From: Providencia sp. R33
Lineage (GTDB): Bacteria > Pseudomonadota > Gammaproteobacteria > Enterobacterales > Enterobacteriaceae
Length of the DNA stretch: 64,000 nt
Direction: 5' to 3'
Assembly: GCF_019343475.1 (NCBI RefSeq)
Contig: NZ_CP072453.1
Span: 1,054,001 to 1,118,000, forward strand
A program made the position numbers and the translations under genes. The stretch's first letter is position 1. Each line of letters begins with the position of its first letter. This document shows, in pieces, positions 24,285 to 32,695 of the stretch. The notes beneath the pieces were generated by a model. The model did no database searches. It was given only the letters and a program-made list of their open reading frames with translations, and had not been told where the DNA came from.

Positions 24285-25656
24285 TTCAATACCTTTATCC
24301 ATCGGTCCAAACCAAACTGGCGCCAATAACCGCGTACAACTTGCGAAAACCTTAACCTTGGTGCAAGTCGTGATGATCGGTCTGGCATACATCCAGCCAA
24401 TGACTATCTTTGATACATTCGGCATGGTGTCGGACAAAACAGGTGGACACGTCCCGACTTCATACATTATTGCACTGGTTGCGATACTGTTTACTGCTCT
24501 GAGCTACGGCAAGCTGGTGAAACGCTTCCCATCTGCTGGCTCAGCGTATACTTATGCTCAAAAATCAATGAGCCCACACATTGGTTTCCTTGTGGGTTGG
24601 ACATCTTTGCTGTCCTACATTTTTATGCCAATGATCAATATCTTATTGGCTAAAATCTATTTACAAGATATTTTCCCTAACGTAGAACCTGCGATTTTTG
24701 TTGTCGGTCTTGTCATCGTGATGACAGCGGCAAACTTACGTGGTATCAACGTGATTGCGAACCTAAGTACAGTCATTGCGATTATTCAAATCGGTGTGAT
24801 GGCGGTATTTACAGGGTTAGTGATCCACGGTGTTTCTAGCGGTGAAGGCTCTGGCGAAATCTGGACATTCAACCCATTCGCCAATGAAAAAACAGAAATG
24901 ATCCCATTAATTGCTGGGGCAACGATACTCTGTTTCTCATTCTTAGGCTTCGATGGTTTAAGTTCCCTGTCAGAAGAAACGCCAAACGCTGGTAAAGTCA
25001 TTCCTCGTGCTATTTTCTTAACGGCACTCATTGGTGGAATTATCTTTATCACTGTTTCATTCTTCTTACAGCAATACTTCCCAGACGTATCGCGCTTTAA
25101 GAATATCAATGAGACACAACCAGATATCATGCGTTTTGTTGCTGGAGCATTCTTCCAGTCAATCATTCTTGTTTTCTCATGCGTAACAGTATTGGCTTCA
25201 GGAATGGCGGCTCACGCAGGGAGTGCCCGTTTAATGTACGTAATGGGCCGTGATGGCGTATTCCCAGAAAAAGTATTTGGTTATGTTAGCCCGAAATGGC
25301 GTACACCAGCGTACAACGTTTTAATGGTCGGTTTCTTGGCATTAGGGGCAATCTGGTTCGAAATGGACTTTGCGACCGCACTCATTAACTTCGGTGCATT
25401 AATCGCTTTTACCTTCGTCAATATTTCGGTGATCAGCCAGTTCTTTATTCGTGAACGCCGTATGACAGGTTTCAAAAACATTGTTAACTATTTAATTTTA
25501 CCTATTATCGGCACATTAACCGTGTGTGTGTTATGGTTGAATATCGAAGAAGATTCAATGGTTTATGGCCTGATCTGGACAGCGGTTGGTTTAGTCTATA
25601 TGGCTGCATTGACGCGGATGTTTAAGCGGCCTATGCCGCAGATGAGCGACATCTAA
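24274..25656 (+). CDS. plaP: Putrescine importer, PlaP/PuuP family (APC superfamily)
   Basis: The 460-residue transporter has about 12 membrane segments and matches E. coli PlaP slightly better than PuuP: LVQVVMIGLAYIQPMTIFDTFG in TM1, AGSAYTYAQKSMSPH, GATILCFSFLGFDGLSSLSEE and VLASGMAAHAGSARLMYVMG. PlaP and PuuP are proton-coupled putrescine importers; PlaP supports swarming in Proteus mirabilis. GGGAGGG lies seven bases before the ATG. The gene is preceded by a structured leader and an overlapping upstream ORF and followed by four ERIC-like repeats. Confidence 0.85.
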   Translation: MPNNSIPLSIGPNQTGANNRVQLAKTLTLVQVVMIGLAYIQPMTIFDTFGMVSDKTGGHVPTSYIIALVAILFTALSYGKLVKRFPSAGSAYTYAQKSMSPHIGFLVGWTSLLSYIFMPMINILLAKIYLQDIFPNVEPAIFVVGLVIVMTAANLRGINVIANLSTVIAIIQIGVMAVFTGLVIHGVSSGEGSGEIWTFNPFANEKTEMIPLIAGATILCFSFLGFDGLSSLSEETPNAGKVIPRAIFLTALIGGIIFITVSFFLQQYFPDVSRFKNINETQPDIMRFVAGAFFQSIILVFSCVTVLASGMAAHAGSARLMYVMGRDGVFPEKVFGYVSPKWRTPAYNVLMVGFLALGAIWFEMDFATALINFGALIAFTFVNISVISQFFIRERRMTGFKNIVNYLILPIIGTLTVCVLWLNIEEDSMVYGLIWTAVGLVYMAALTRMFKRPMPQMSDI

Positions 25657-25665
25657 CTATATTCT

Positions 25666-26217
25666 TCATTATTCTTCATATTTCACGTTGTAGCGGTGTT
25701 GCGTTCTCAAAACGACATGGGTCACATACTTATGTATGCTCCCCATGATCGTTTGGCTCCGCGCCTTGCTACAACGCGAACTATTTTGAATATACCGTTT
25801 GCAAGAAAGAAAAACATATTTATCACATTTCACGCTGTAGCGGTGTTGCGTTCTCAAAACGAAATGGGTCACATACTTATGTATGCTCCCCATGATCGTT
25901 TGGCTCCGCGCCTTACTACAACGCGAATTATTTTGAATATACAAGTTACAAAAATATTCTTCATTTTTCACGTTGTAGCGGTGTTGCGTTCTCAAAACGA
26001 AATGGGTCACATACATTAGTATGCTCCCCATGATCGTTTAGCTCCGCGCCTTACTACAACGCGAACTATTTTGAATATACAAGTTACAAAAATATTCTTC
26101 ATATTTCACGTTGTAGCGGTGTTGCGTTCTCAAAACGACATGGGTCACATACTTATGTATGCTCCCCATGATCGTTTAGCTCCGCGCCTTGCTACAACGC
26201 GAACTATTTGAATATAC
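25666..26217. repeat. Array of four ERIC-like elements (type A)
   Basis: Four units of about 120 bp start their conserved core at 25687, 25834, 25972 and 26110 (spacings 147, 138, 138). Each reads GTTGTAGCGGTGTTGCG, then GGGTCACATAC-TT-A(T)GTATGCTCCCCATG in the centre, then CTACAACGCGAA(C/T)TATTT and GAATATA; tips TATATTC and GAATATA are inverted. The central GTCAC-ACTTATGTA-GCTCC and the end AACGCGAA-TATTTTGAATATA agree with the ERIC consensus as I recall it. The copies carry scattered substitutions. They fill the plaP-dld gap. Confidence 0.8.
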
Positions 26218-26272
26218 CGATTGTAAGAAAGATAAATAACGGCAAGAGGTCGTTCTAATCAGTACGAAATTA

Positions 26273-26301
26273 AAAATAGCGCCTTGGGCGCTATTTTTTT
26301 G
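26273..26301 (+). terminator. Terminator between the repeat array and dld
   Basis: Arms AAATAGCGC / GCGCTATTT with a 5-base loop are followed by a run of T. It may end plaP transcription after the repeats. Confidence 0.8.
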
Positions 26302-26426
26302 CCTGTTAAGAATTCTTTAAGATAAACCGTGTAGCCTATTAACATCTTAATATTATGTGATATTGTTGTTGGAACTAATATCGCACAACTCATAATCAAT
26401 ATGAATTCGAGTAAGAAGGCGCACAC

Positions 26427-28166
26427 ATGAAAGATGCACAAAAACCTGAGAATCAACGATTATTACTCACACTCAGGAATATTGTTGGTAAGAAAAATAT
26501 CCTCACTGAGCCGCACAAAACAGAACGTTACCGTAAAGGGTTCCGTTCAGGAACTGGAGATGCAATCGCGGTTGTATTCCCGACGACCTTGCTGGAGCAA
26601 TGGCACGTATTCAAAGCGTGTGTGGAAGCCGATAAAATTGTCTTAATGCAAGCGGCAAACACTGGTTTGACCGAAGGCTCAACACCTAGCGGTTATGATT
26701 ATGACCGCGATATTGTGATTATCAGTACATTACGATTAAACCAAATTCAAGTGCTTCCCGAGTTTAACCAAGTGGTTGCCATGCCGGGCAGCACCTTATA
26801 TGACTTAGAAAAAATTCTAAAACCTCTTGGACGTGAACCACATTCACTGATTGGTTCATCTTGTATTGGTGCATCCGTTGTTGGCGGAATTTGCAATAGT
26901 TCTGGCGGTTCATTAGTACGCCGTGGCCCTGCATATACCGAGCTTGCGTTGTATGGTCGCGTTAATGACGATGGAAAAGTTGAGCTAGTAAACCATTTAG
27001 GAATTGATTTAGGGAATACGCCAGAAGAAATTCTGACTAACCTGCAAAACCGTGGTTATAGCAGTGAAGATGTGCAAGTTAGTGATAAATTAGCTTCTGA
27101 CCATGAATATGCTGAACGTGTTAGGGACGTTGATGCAGATTCACCATCACGTTTTAATGCGGATGAACGTCGTTTATTTGAAGCGTCAGGGTGTGCGGGT
27201 AAATTAGCTGTATTTGCGGTGCGTTTAGATACCTTCCCAGCGGATAAAAAAACACAGGTTTTTTATATCGGCTCAAATAACCCAGATGTACTGGAAGATA
27301 TTCGCCGTTATATTCTGAGCGAATTTAAAAACCTGCCTGTTGCTGGGGAATATATGCACCGTGGTTGTTTTGATATTGCTGAAATATACGGTAAAGACAC
27401 TTTCTTAATGATTGATAAATTTGGCACCGATAAAATGCCAATGTTCTTTACCATTAAAGGGCGTATGGATGCAGTATTAAATAAAGTGCCATTCTTACCG
27501 TCTAATTTAATTGACCGTACAATGCAAGTACTCAGTAAATTATGGCCATCACATTTACCGCATCGAATGAAAGAGTTCCGCGACCGTTATGAACATCATT
27601 TAATGTTAAAAATGGCCGGGGATGGAATCGATGAAGCAAAAGTTTGGCTAAAATCCTATTTTGCTCATGCAGATGGCGGCTATTTTGAATGTACCCCAGA
27701 AGAAGGGGCAAAAGCCTTTTTACACCGTTTTGCTGCGGCAGGTTCTGCGGTACGTTACCATGCGGTTCATAACAAAGATGTTGAGGATGTATTACCGCTG
27801 GATATTGCACTGCGCCGTAATGACAGGGATTGGTTTGAAAAGCTGCCACCTGAAATTGAAGATCTCTTAGTGCATAAATTGTATTGTGGGCATTTTATGT
27901 GCCACGTTATGCACCAAGACTATGTTTTGAAAAAAGGGGTTAACCCGAAAGAATTAAAAGAAAAAATGTTGGCTTTATTGGATGAACGTGGTGCGCAGTA
28001 TCCCGCAGAGCATAATGTTGGGCACTTATATAAAGCGCCACCACAATTAAAGTCATTTTATAAAAATGCAGACCCGACCAATACGATGAACCCTGGTTTA
28101 GGTAAAACGACTAAACGTAAACATTGGGAAGGGGATTGTGGTTGCGGGCAATCAGGTGATCATTAA
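26427..28166 (+). CDS. dld: Quinone-dependent D-lactate dehydrogenase Dld
   Basis: The 579-residue flavoprotein is close to E. coli Dld (571). The FAD-binding PCMH-type domain contains ERYRKGFRSGTGDAIAVVFP, MQAANTGLTEGSTPSG and IGSSCIGASVVGGICNSSGG; the membrane-binding C-terminal half ends PTNTMNPGLGKT. It oxidises D-lactate to pyruvate at the inner membrane and feeds electrons to quinone. AAGG precedes the ATG. A short Cys-rich tail (CGCGQ) follows the usual end. It is convergent with sbcB across a shared terminator. Confidence 0.95.
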   Translation: MKDAQKPENQRLLLTLRNIVGKKNILTEPHKTERYRKGFRSGTGDAIAVVFPTTLLEQWHVFKACVEADKIVLMQAANTGLTEGSTPSGYDYDRDIVIISTLRLNQIQVLPEFNQVVAMPGSTLYDLEKILKPLGREPHSLIGSSCIGASVVGGICNSSGGSLVRRGPAYTELALYGRVNDDGKVELVNHLGIDLGNTPEEILTNLQNRGYSSEDVQVSDKLASDHEYAERVRDVDADSPSRFNADERRLFEASGCAGKLAVFAVRLDTFPADKKTQVFYIGSNNPDVLEDIRRYILSEFKNLPVAGEYMHRGCFDIAEIYGKDTFLMIDKFGTDKMPMFFTIKGRMDAVLNKVPFLPSNLIDRTMQVLSKLWPSHLPHRMKEFRDRYEHHLMLKMAGDGIDEAKVWLKSYFAHADGGYFECTPEEGAKAFLHRFAAAGSAVRYHAVHNKDVEDVLPLDIALRRNDRDWFEKLPPEIEDLLVHKLYCGHFMCHVMHQDYVLKKGVNPKELKEKMLALLDERGAQYPAEHNVGHLYKAPPQLKSFYKNADPTNTMNPGLGKTTKRKHWEGDCGCGQSGDH

Positions 28167-28185
28167 TTTAAATTAATTTAAACCT

Positions 28186-28222
28186 AAAAACGGGCAGAGC
28201 GTTTCTATTCTGCCCGTTTTTT
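28186..28222. terminator. Bidirectional terminator dld / sbcB
   Basis: Perfect 13-bp arms AAAAACGGGCAGA / TCTGCCCGTTTTT enclose a 10-base loop, with A/T runs on both sides. It lies between the two convergent stops. Confidence 0.93.
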
Positions 28223-28224
28223 TA

Positions 28225-29652
28225 TTAGCTTGCTAATTCCATCGCATAATTGACCAACGCTTTTAATTGCTGACAGCGTTTTTCATCATGTTGATGTTCT
28301 TCTAATAAAAATTGTATTTGTTGCATATATTCCGTTAAGCGAGCTTCACTGAAATAATCCCGGCGATGCTGTAACCAGCGCTGCTGTTCTTCATAAGAAA
28401 GGGTCGCTGGGTAATTACGTGCCTTATAACGGAAAAAGAGCTCTTTCATTCGCTTATCTTCAAAACTTAAATCTAAAGCAGGTAAGTTTTGTGGAGGTGT
28501 TTCACGTATAATATCCATGGTAGAACGGTCTGATGGGCTAAAAAAGCCATTATATATTTGTGTATCCACATCATCTGAAACTTCAAATTTTTGCGGCTCG
28601 CTAAATAATTCGATCAGCTTATTACGAATATCGGGGTTCTTACGCAAAATATCTAAATTGCGGTGGCACAGATCCCTATCTAACCCTGTACGTACTGCAT
28701 CTTCATCACGTAATGTTTTTTCAGGTGCTAAAATAGGGCATTTATTGATATGCACTAATTTTACAGGAACAGGAAGTTCACCATTTAGCTCAGATTTAGG
28801 TGTATATAAACGCTCGCGTAATTCTTGGGTATTTAAGGTTAACAATGGCGAAATATCTGCGGATAAGTCGCACATAATGACCGCATTGCGGTTTTCAGGG
28901 TGCCAAGCAAGTGGGGCGACTAAGCTGACATAAGAACGCAATGCACCAAACATACCAGAGACGTGTACTAAAGGTGTTATTTCTACAATATCAATAAGTT
29001 GACTGACTTTATTTTTATTGCGTAGTTGATAAAAATAATCAAACATACGCGGTTGTGCCTCTTTGAGTAATTTCGCCATGCTAATTGTTGCTATCACATC
29101 TGACATCGCATCATGGGCGTTTTCGTGAATAATGCCATTGGCTTTTGTTAAGTGCTCTAAGCGCATACTTGGCAAGCCGTCTTCATTTTCAGGCCATTCA
29201 ATGCCTTCGGGGCGTAGTGCAAAACAGGCACGCAGCGGGTCGAGTAAATCCCAACGTGAGTTATTCTGTTGCCAGCTGTATGCATAAGGGTCGTAAAAAT
29301 TACGGTAGAGAATATTACGAGTGACTTCATCATCAAAACGAATGTTGTTGTAACCCATAATACACGTATTGGGCACACTAAACGCTTGGTGGATGCGTTT
29401 AGTAAACTCGGCTTCATTAACGCCTTGTGCTAAGGCAATTTGCGGGGTGATCCCTGTGATCATAACGGCTTCAGGTTGCGGCAGGTAATCATCCGCTGGT
29501 GCACAGTAAAAAACCTCAGGCTCTTCAATGATGTTAAAGTCTAAATCAGTGCGCACACCCGCAAATTGAGCGGGCCTATCAAGTGCAGGGCGCTTGCCAA
29601 AAGTTTCGTAATCGTGAATAAAGAAAGAAGGTTGTTTTTTATTGTCTTGCAA
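28225..29652 (-). CDS. sbcB: Exodeoxyribonuclease I (SbcB)
   Basis: The protein is 475 residues from TTG at 29652, exactly the E. coli length, and follows E. coli SbcB from FFIHDYETFGKRPALDRPAQF onward. The DEDDh exonuclease residues start with Asp and Glu in HDYETFG; NENAHDAMSDV-like HENAHDAMSDV supplies the later His and Asp. It degrades single-stranded DNA 3' to 5' in recombination and mismatch repair. GGTGA lies five bases ahead of this TTG. A GTG at 29712 would add 20 residues not seen in the family. Confidence 0.93.
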   Translation of the reverse strand: MQDNKKQPSFFIHDYETFGKRPALDRPAQFAGVRTDLDFNIIEEPEVFYCAPADDYLPQPEAVMITGITPQIALAQGVNEAEFTKRIHQAFSVPNTCIMGYNNIRFDDEVTRNILYRNFYDPYAYSWQQNNSRWDLLDPLRACFALRPEGIEWPENEDGLPSMRLEHLTKANGIIHENAHDAMSDVIATISMAKLLKEAQPRMFDYFYQLRNKNKVSQLIDIVEITPLVHVSGMFGALRSYVSLVAPLAWHPENRNAVIMCDLSADISPLLTLNTQELRERLYTPKSELNGELPVPVKLVHINKCPILAPEKTLRDEDAVRTGLDRDLCHRNLDILRKNPDIRNKLIELFSEPQKFEVSDDVDTQIYNGFFSPSDRSTMDIIRETPPQNLPALDLSFEDKRMKELFFRYKARNYPATLSYEEQQRWLQHRRDYFSEARLTEYMQQIQFLLEEHQHDEKRCQQLKALVNYAMELAS

Positions 29653-29863
29653 CGTTATCACCGTTTGAATTCTGTGCGTTTGAATCTGATAGTGGGATAT
29701 TGTTAGATTCACTATTCCATATAAATCAATGATACCTTATCTATAATCAAAGCTAAACCAAGGTCATCTTAAATTGCAGGAAAATCAAATTGAATATCAA
29801 TGAGGTATTTTTGAGTGCTAGAGGTAGGAGCCTAATACTATTGTTAGTCTGTAGGGCATGAAA

Positions 29864-29879
29864 TGTTATGTCTATCACA
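29864..29879. promoter_or_regulatory. CRP-like site 1
   Basis: TGTTA-N6-TCACA differs from the CRP consensus TGTGA-N6-TCACA by one base. It lies 121 bases upstream of the symporter ATG. Confidence 0.5.
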
Positions 29880-29888
29880 TAAATTAAT

Positions 29889-29902
29889 TGTTAACGTTAA
29901 CA
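29889..29902. promoter_or_regulatory. LacI-type operator palindrome 1
   Basis: The perfect 14-bp palindrome TGTTAACGTTAACA has a central CG, typical of LacI/GalR operators. It lies between the two CRP-like sites. Confidence 0.5.
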
Positions 29903-29904
29903 TT

Positions 29905-29920
29905 GGTGATTAACATCACA
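29905..29920. promoter_or_regulatory. CRP-like site 2
   Basis: GGTGA-TTAACA-TCACA differs from the CRP consensus by one base. It lies 80 bases before the symporter ATG, an activating distance for a promoter in between. Confidence 0.6.
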
Positions 29921-29947
29921 GAATAATAGTATTTAAGTGGGAATTAA

Positions 29948-29969
29948 CAAATGTTAACCTTAACATTTG
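29948..29969. promoter_or_regulatory. Operator palindrome 2 (LacI/GalR type)
   Basis: Perfect 10-bp arms CAAATGTTAA / TTAACATTTG flank a central CC, 30 bases before the symporter ATG and 59 bases from palindrome 1 centre to centre. Both share the TGTTAA half-site, so one repressor may bind both. Confidence 0.6.
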
Positions 29970-29999
29970 CCAAAGGTAAATTAATAATAGGTGATTAAC

Positions 30000-31283
30000 A
30001 TGAATAGTAGTGCAAGGAAATACTATGCGTTATTGAGCGCATTGTTGTTTTTTTTCTTTTTTACATGGTCATCTACATTTTCAGTTGTCGCTATTTGGTT
30101 ACGTAAGTATGTTGGCTTAGAAGGGGCTGACACTGGGTTTATTTTTGCTTGTATTTCAATTGTGGCGCTATGCGCTCAGCCATTGTACGGCTTCTTGCAG
30201 GACAAATTAGGGTTACGCAAAAACTTATTATTATTTATAGCTGTTTTATTGATTGCCTCTGGGCCATTTTTTATGGTGTTTGGGTCGTTATTAAAATGGA
30301 ACGTAGTGATTGGCAGTATCGTTGGTGGGTTATTTATTGGGATGACGTTCCATGCGGGAATCGGTGTCCTTGAATCTTATACCGAGCGTGTCAGTCGATT
30401 ACGTAATTTTGAATATGGTAAGGCGAGAATGTGGGGGTCTTTGGGGTGGGCGGCTGCAACATTTTTCGCTGGGCGTAATATTAATATCGACCCTGACTAT
30501 AATTTTATTATGGCGACGGTGTCTGGTGTGCTTTTCTTAATCATTCTATTAAACCTTAAAACGGCAAATGCGGATGCTTATAATAATTTAGAGCATGGTA
30601 ATCCTTCTTCAATTACATTGCGTGATGCCTTACAGCTTTTTGCTTTGCCGCGTTTTTGGGCGTTAATATTATTTGTATTAGGCACGTGTATTTATAGTGT
30701 GTATGACCAACAATTTATGGTGTATTTTTCGCATCAATTCCCAGATGAAAAGCTGGGGAATGAGATGTACGGTTATCTAAACTCATTGCAAGTATTCCTA
30801 GAAGCAGGGGGAATGTTTTTAGCGCCATTCATCGTCAACCGAATTGGGGCAAAAAATGGTTTATTATTTGCCAGTTCGGTTATGGCATTGCGGATTATTG
30901 GCTCAGGTTTAGTTGAAGGGCCTATTCTTATATCTGTCATGAAATTGCTGCATGCTGTGGAGTTACCTATTTTGCTGGTGGCAATTTTCAAATATAACAG
31001 TCGCCATTTTGATAAACGTTTGTCTTCAACCCTTTATTTAGTTGGGTTTAGTTGCGTAAGCTCTGTGGTTGCCAGTGTGTTATCGCCATTGGCTGGCTGG
31101 GGGTATGACAAAATTGGTTTTGCACAGACCTATTTGATTATGGGGTTGTTTGTGGTCATAACAACGATATTGTCTGCCTTTTGTCTTAGAAATGATAAAA
31201 CGGATAATGCAAAGCCTAATCTTGATGAAAAATCAGCAGAGTTAAACCAAAATAATCCAGAGAGTCAGGTGGTAAAAGCATAA
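30000..31283 (+). CDS. Oligosaccharide:H+ symporter, sucrose permease (CscB)-like
   Basis: The 427-residue major facilitator protein belongs to the LacY/RafB/CscB family. The segment GYLNSLQVFLEAGG and FDKRLSSTLYLVGF follow CscB more than LacY; the LacY Glu126-Arg144 pair is kept in VLESYTERVSR and GKARMWG, while the LacY Glu269 position is Val. A sucrose-like disaccharide is a reasonable guess. The C-terminal tail is long and hydrophilic. The ATG at 30000 has AGGTG six bases upstream. No hydrolase, kinase or LacI gene is next to it, but operators are present. Confidence 0.82.
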   Translation: MNSSARKYYALLSALLFFFFFTWSSTFSVVAIWLRKYVGLEGADTGFIFACISIVALCAQPLYGFLQDKLGLRKNLLLFIAVLLIASGPFFMVFGSLLKWNVVIGSIVGGLFIGMTFHAGIGVLESYTERVSRLRNFEYGKARMWGSLGWAAATFFAGRNINIDPDYNFIMATVSGVLFLIILLNLKTANADAYNNLEHGNPSSITLRDALQLFALPRFWALILFVLGTCIYSVYDQQFMVYFSHQFPDEKLGNEMYGYLNSLQVFLEAGGMFLAPFIVNRIGAKNGLLFASSVMALRIIGSGLVEGPILISVMKLLHAVELPILLVAIFKYNSRHFDKRLSSTLYLVGFSCVSSVVASVLSPLAGWGYDKIGFAQTYLIMGLFVVITTILSAFCLRNDKTDNAKPNLDEKSAELNQNNPESQVVKA

Positions 31284-31407
31284 GCCAATGAGCTTTTTCA
31301 ATAGATTAAATCAATAAATATGTGAAACTGACTTGTAACGTAAGGCGATTAGATTGTATTGTGTAATGAGATTATGCGTTTTGAATATTGACTAGAGGGT
31401 TTTAAAC

Positions 31408-31740
31408 ATGGACAACGCTAACAAGCCGTCTTTCCAAAATGTTCTGGAATTTGTGCGTATGTTTCGTCGCAAAAATAAAATTCGTCGTGAAATTACCGAC
31501 AATGAGAAAAAAATTCGTGATAACCAGAAGCGTGTTTTATTACTGGATAACTTAAGCGAATATATTAAGCCAGGGATGTCAATTGAAGATATTCAGGCGA
31601 TTATTGCTAATATGCGCAGCGACTATGATGACCGTGTTGATGATTACATTATCAAAAATGCAGAACTGTCAAAAGAACGTCGTGAAATCTCTAAAAAATT
31701 GAAAGAGATGGGTGAATTACCACGCATTGACGTAAAATAG
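31408..31740 (+). CDS. tmaR: PTS system regulator TmaR (YeeX)
   Basis: The 110-residue, highly charged coiled-coil protein is nearly colinear with E. coli YeeX/TmaR: KPSFQNVLEFVRMFRRKNK, KKIRDNQKRVLLLDNLS, YDDRVDDYIIKNAELSKERR. TmaR gathers at a cell pole and controls the localisation and activity of PTS Enzyme I. It lies near sbcB as in E. coli. AGAGGG precedes the ATG. A short hairpin terminator follows. Confidence 0.94.
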   Translation: MDNANKPSFQNVLEFVRMFRRKNKIRREITDNEKKIRDNQKRVLLLDNLSEYIKPGMSIEDIQAIIANMRSDYDDRVDDYIIKNAELSKERREISKKLKEMGELPRIDVK

Positions 31741-31748
31741 AATAAAAT

Positions 31749-31773
31749 AGCCGAGTTAATCTCGGCTTTTTTT
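31749..31773 (+). terminator. Terminator of tmaR
   Basis: Arms AGCCGAG / CTCGGCT with a 5-base loop are followed by seven T, nine bases past the stop. Confidence 0.92.
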
Positions 31774-31799
31774 CACTCATATTTAAGCAACACTAACCA

Positions 31800-32489
31800 T
31801 TATAATGTGAGAGTCTTCACCTGCTTAATAAGCGCGTTAGCTAATGACTCCATTTCTGTTTTTTCAATAAACCCCATCGTAATGGCTGCTGCGACGAATT
31901 CACCATTTTGATTAAATACTGGGCAGGCAATAGACTGTGCGCCGGGGATCCCCTTTGTGGGTTCATATCGAATCGCATAACCTTGGCTAACCACTTTATT
32001 GAGTTCATCTTGCGAATAATCTTCACACAAAAATTGCTTATCAAAAGCCGCATAAATTAAACCTGCTGCACTTTTGGCAGTGGGTAATGGGGTGTTTGGT
32101 AAGAAATCAATTTCAATATTTTTAAAACTACGGTTGTATTTAACCAGAGACAACAATTTCCCAGAACGCAATGCGACGCCAGTGGAAACGTTTTGTTCAT
32201 CACGAAATTGAACCAAACTGTTATTAATAACCTCGACAAAAGACCCTTCAGGCTCGACAAAATTCGCTAAAAAGGTGAGGTTTCGGCCTAAGCCATAACG
32301 GCTCGTTTGGGCATCTTGGTATAGCATTTGTGTTCGACACAGCGAGACTAAATATTTATGCAATCGGCTTTTGGATATTTCACAACCTTTGGAAATATCT
32401 GCGGCTCGCGCTATCCCACCATTTTGAGCAATAAAATTCAGAATGCTGACAGCGATATCAACAGAATTAACACCTTGCAGGGTAGACAT
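31800..32489 (-). CDS. IclR family transcriptional regulator
   Basis: The 229-residue protein has an N-terminal winged helix-turn-helix (about residues 8-65, NGGIARAADISKGCEISKSRLHKYLVSL) and an IclR effector domain with PTAKSAAGLIYAAF and GAQSIACPVFNQNGEFVAAAI. GAGG precedes the ATG. It is divergent from the molybdoenzyme operon with a 206-bp gap that contains an inverted repeat, so it probably controls that operon. The effector is unknown. Confidence 0.9.
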   Translation of the reverse strand: MSTLQGVNSVDIAVSILNFIAQNGGIARAADISKGCEISKSRLHKYLVSLCRTQMLYQDAQTSRYGLGRNLTFLANFVEPEGSFVEVINNSLVQFRDEQNVSTGVALRSGKLLSLVKYNRSFKNIEIDFLPNTPLPTAKSAAGLIYAAFDKQFLCEDYSQDELNKVVSQGYAIRYEPTKGIPGAQSIACPVFNQNGEFVAAAITMGFIEKTEMESLANALIKQVKTLTL

Positions 32490-32630
32490 ACATAAACCTC
32501 ATTTTAACAATTCCTTCTATTTTACCATGAGTCACCTGTCCCCGCTAACAAGCTAAGAAGTCTAACGCTAATCATTAAGTGGTAGTTATTTTGTACCTAT
32601 AAATAATAGCAAAGCTTGATTCGCCTCAAG

Positions 32631-32645
32631 TTCACTATTTGTGAA
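32631..32645. promoter_or_regulatory. Inverted repeat in the IclR / molybdoenzyme promoter region
   Basis: TTCAC-tattt-GTGAA is a perfect 5-bp inverted repeat, 51 bases before the molybdoenzyme start. It is a candidate IclR-family operator. Confidence 0.35.
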
Positions 32646-32695
32646 TAGAGTATATATATAGTGTACTTTTAAAAGCAATGTCGAGGTTTACTATA

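Noticed and set aside
25669..26031. Long ORFs across the four-copy repeat (120 and 107 codons)
   Set aside because: They arise because the palindromic repeat lacks stops in one frame; residues simply repeat with the DNA unit and there is no start signal.
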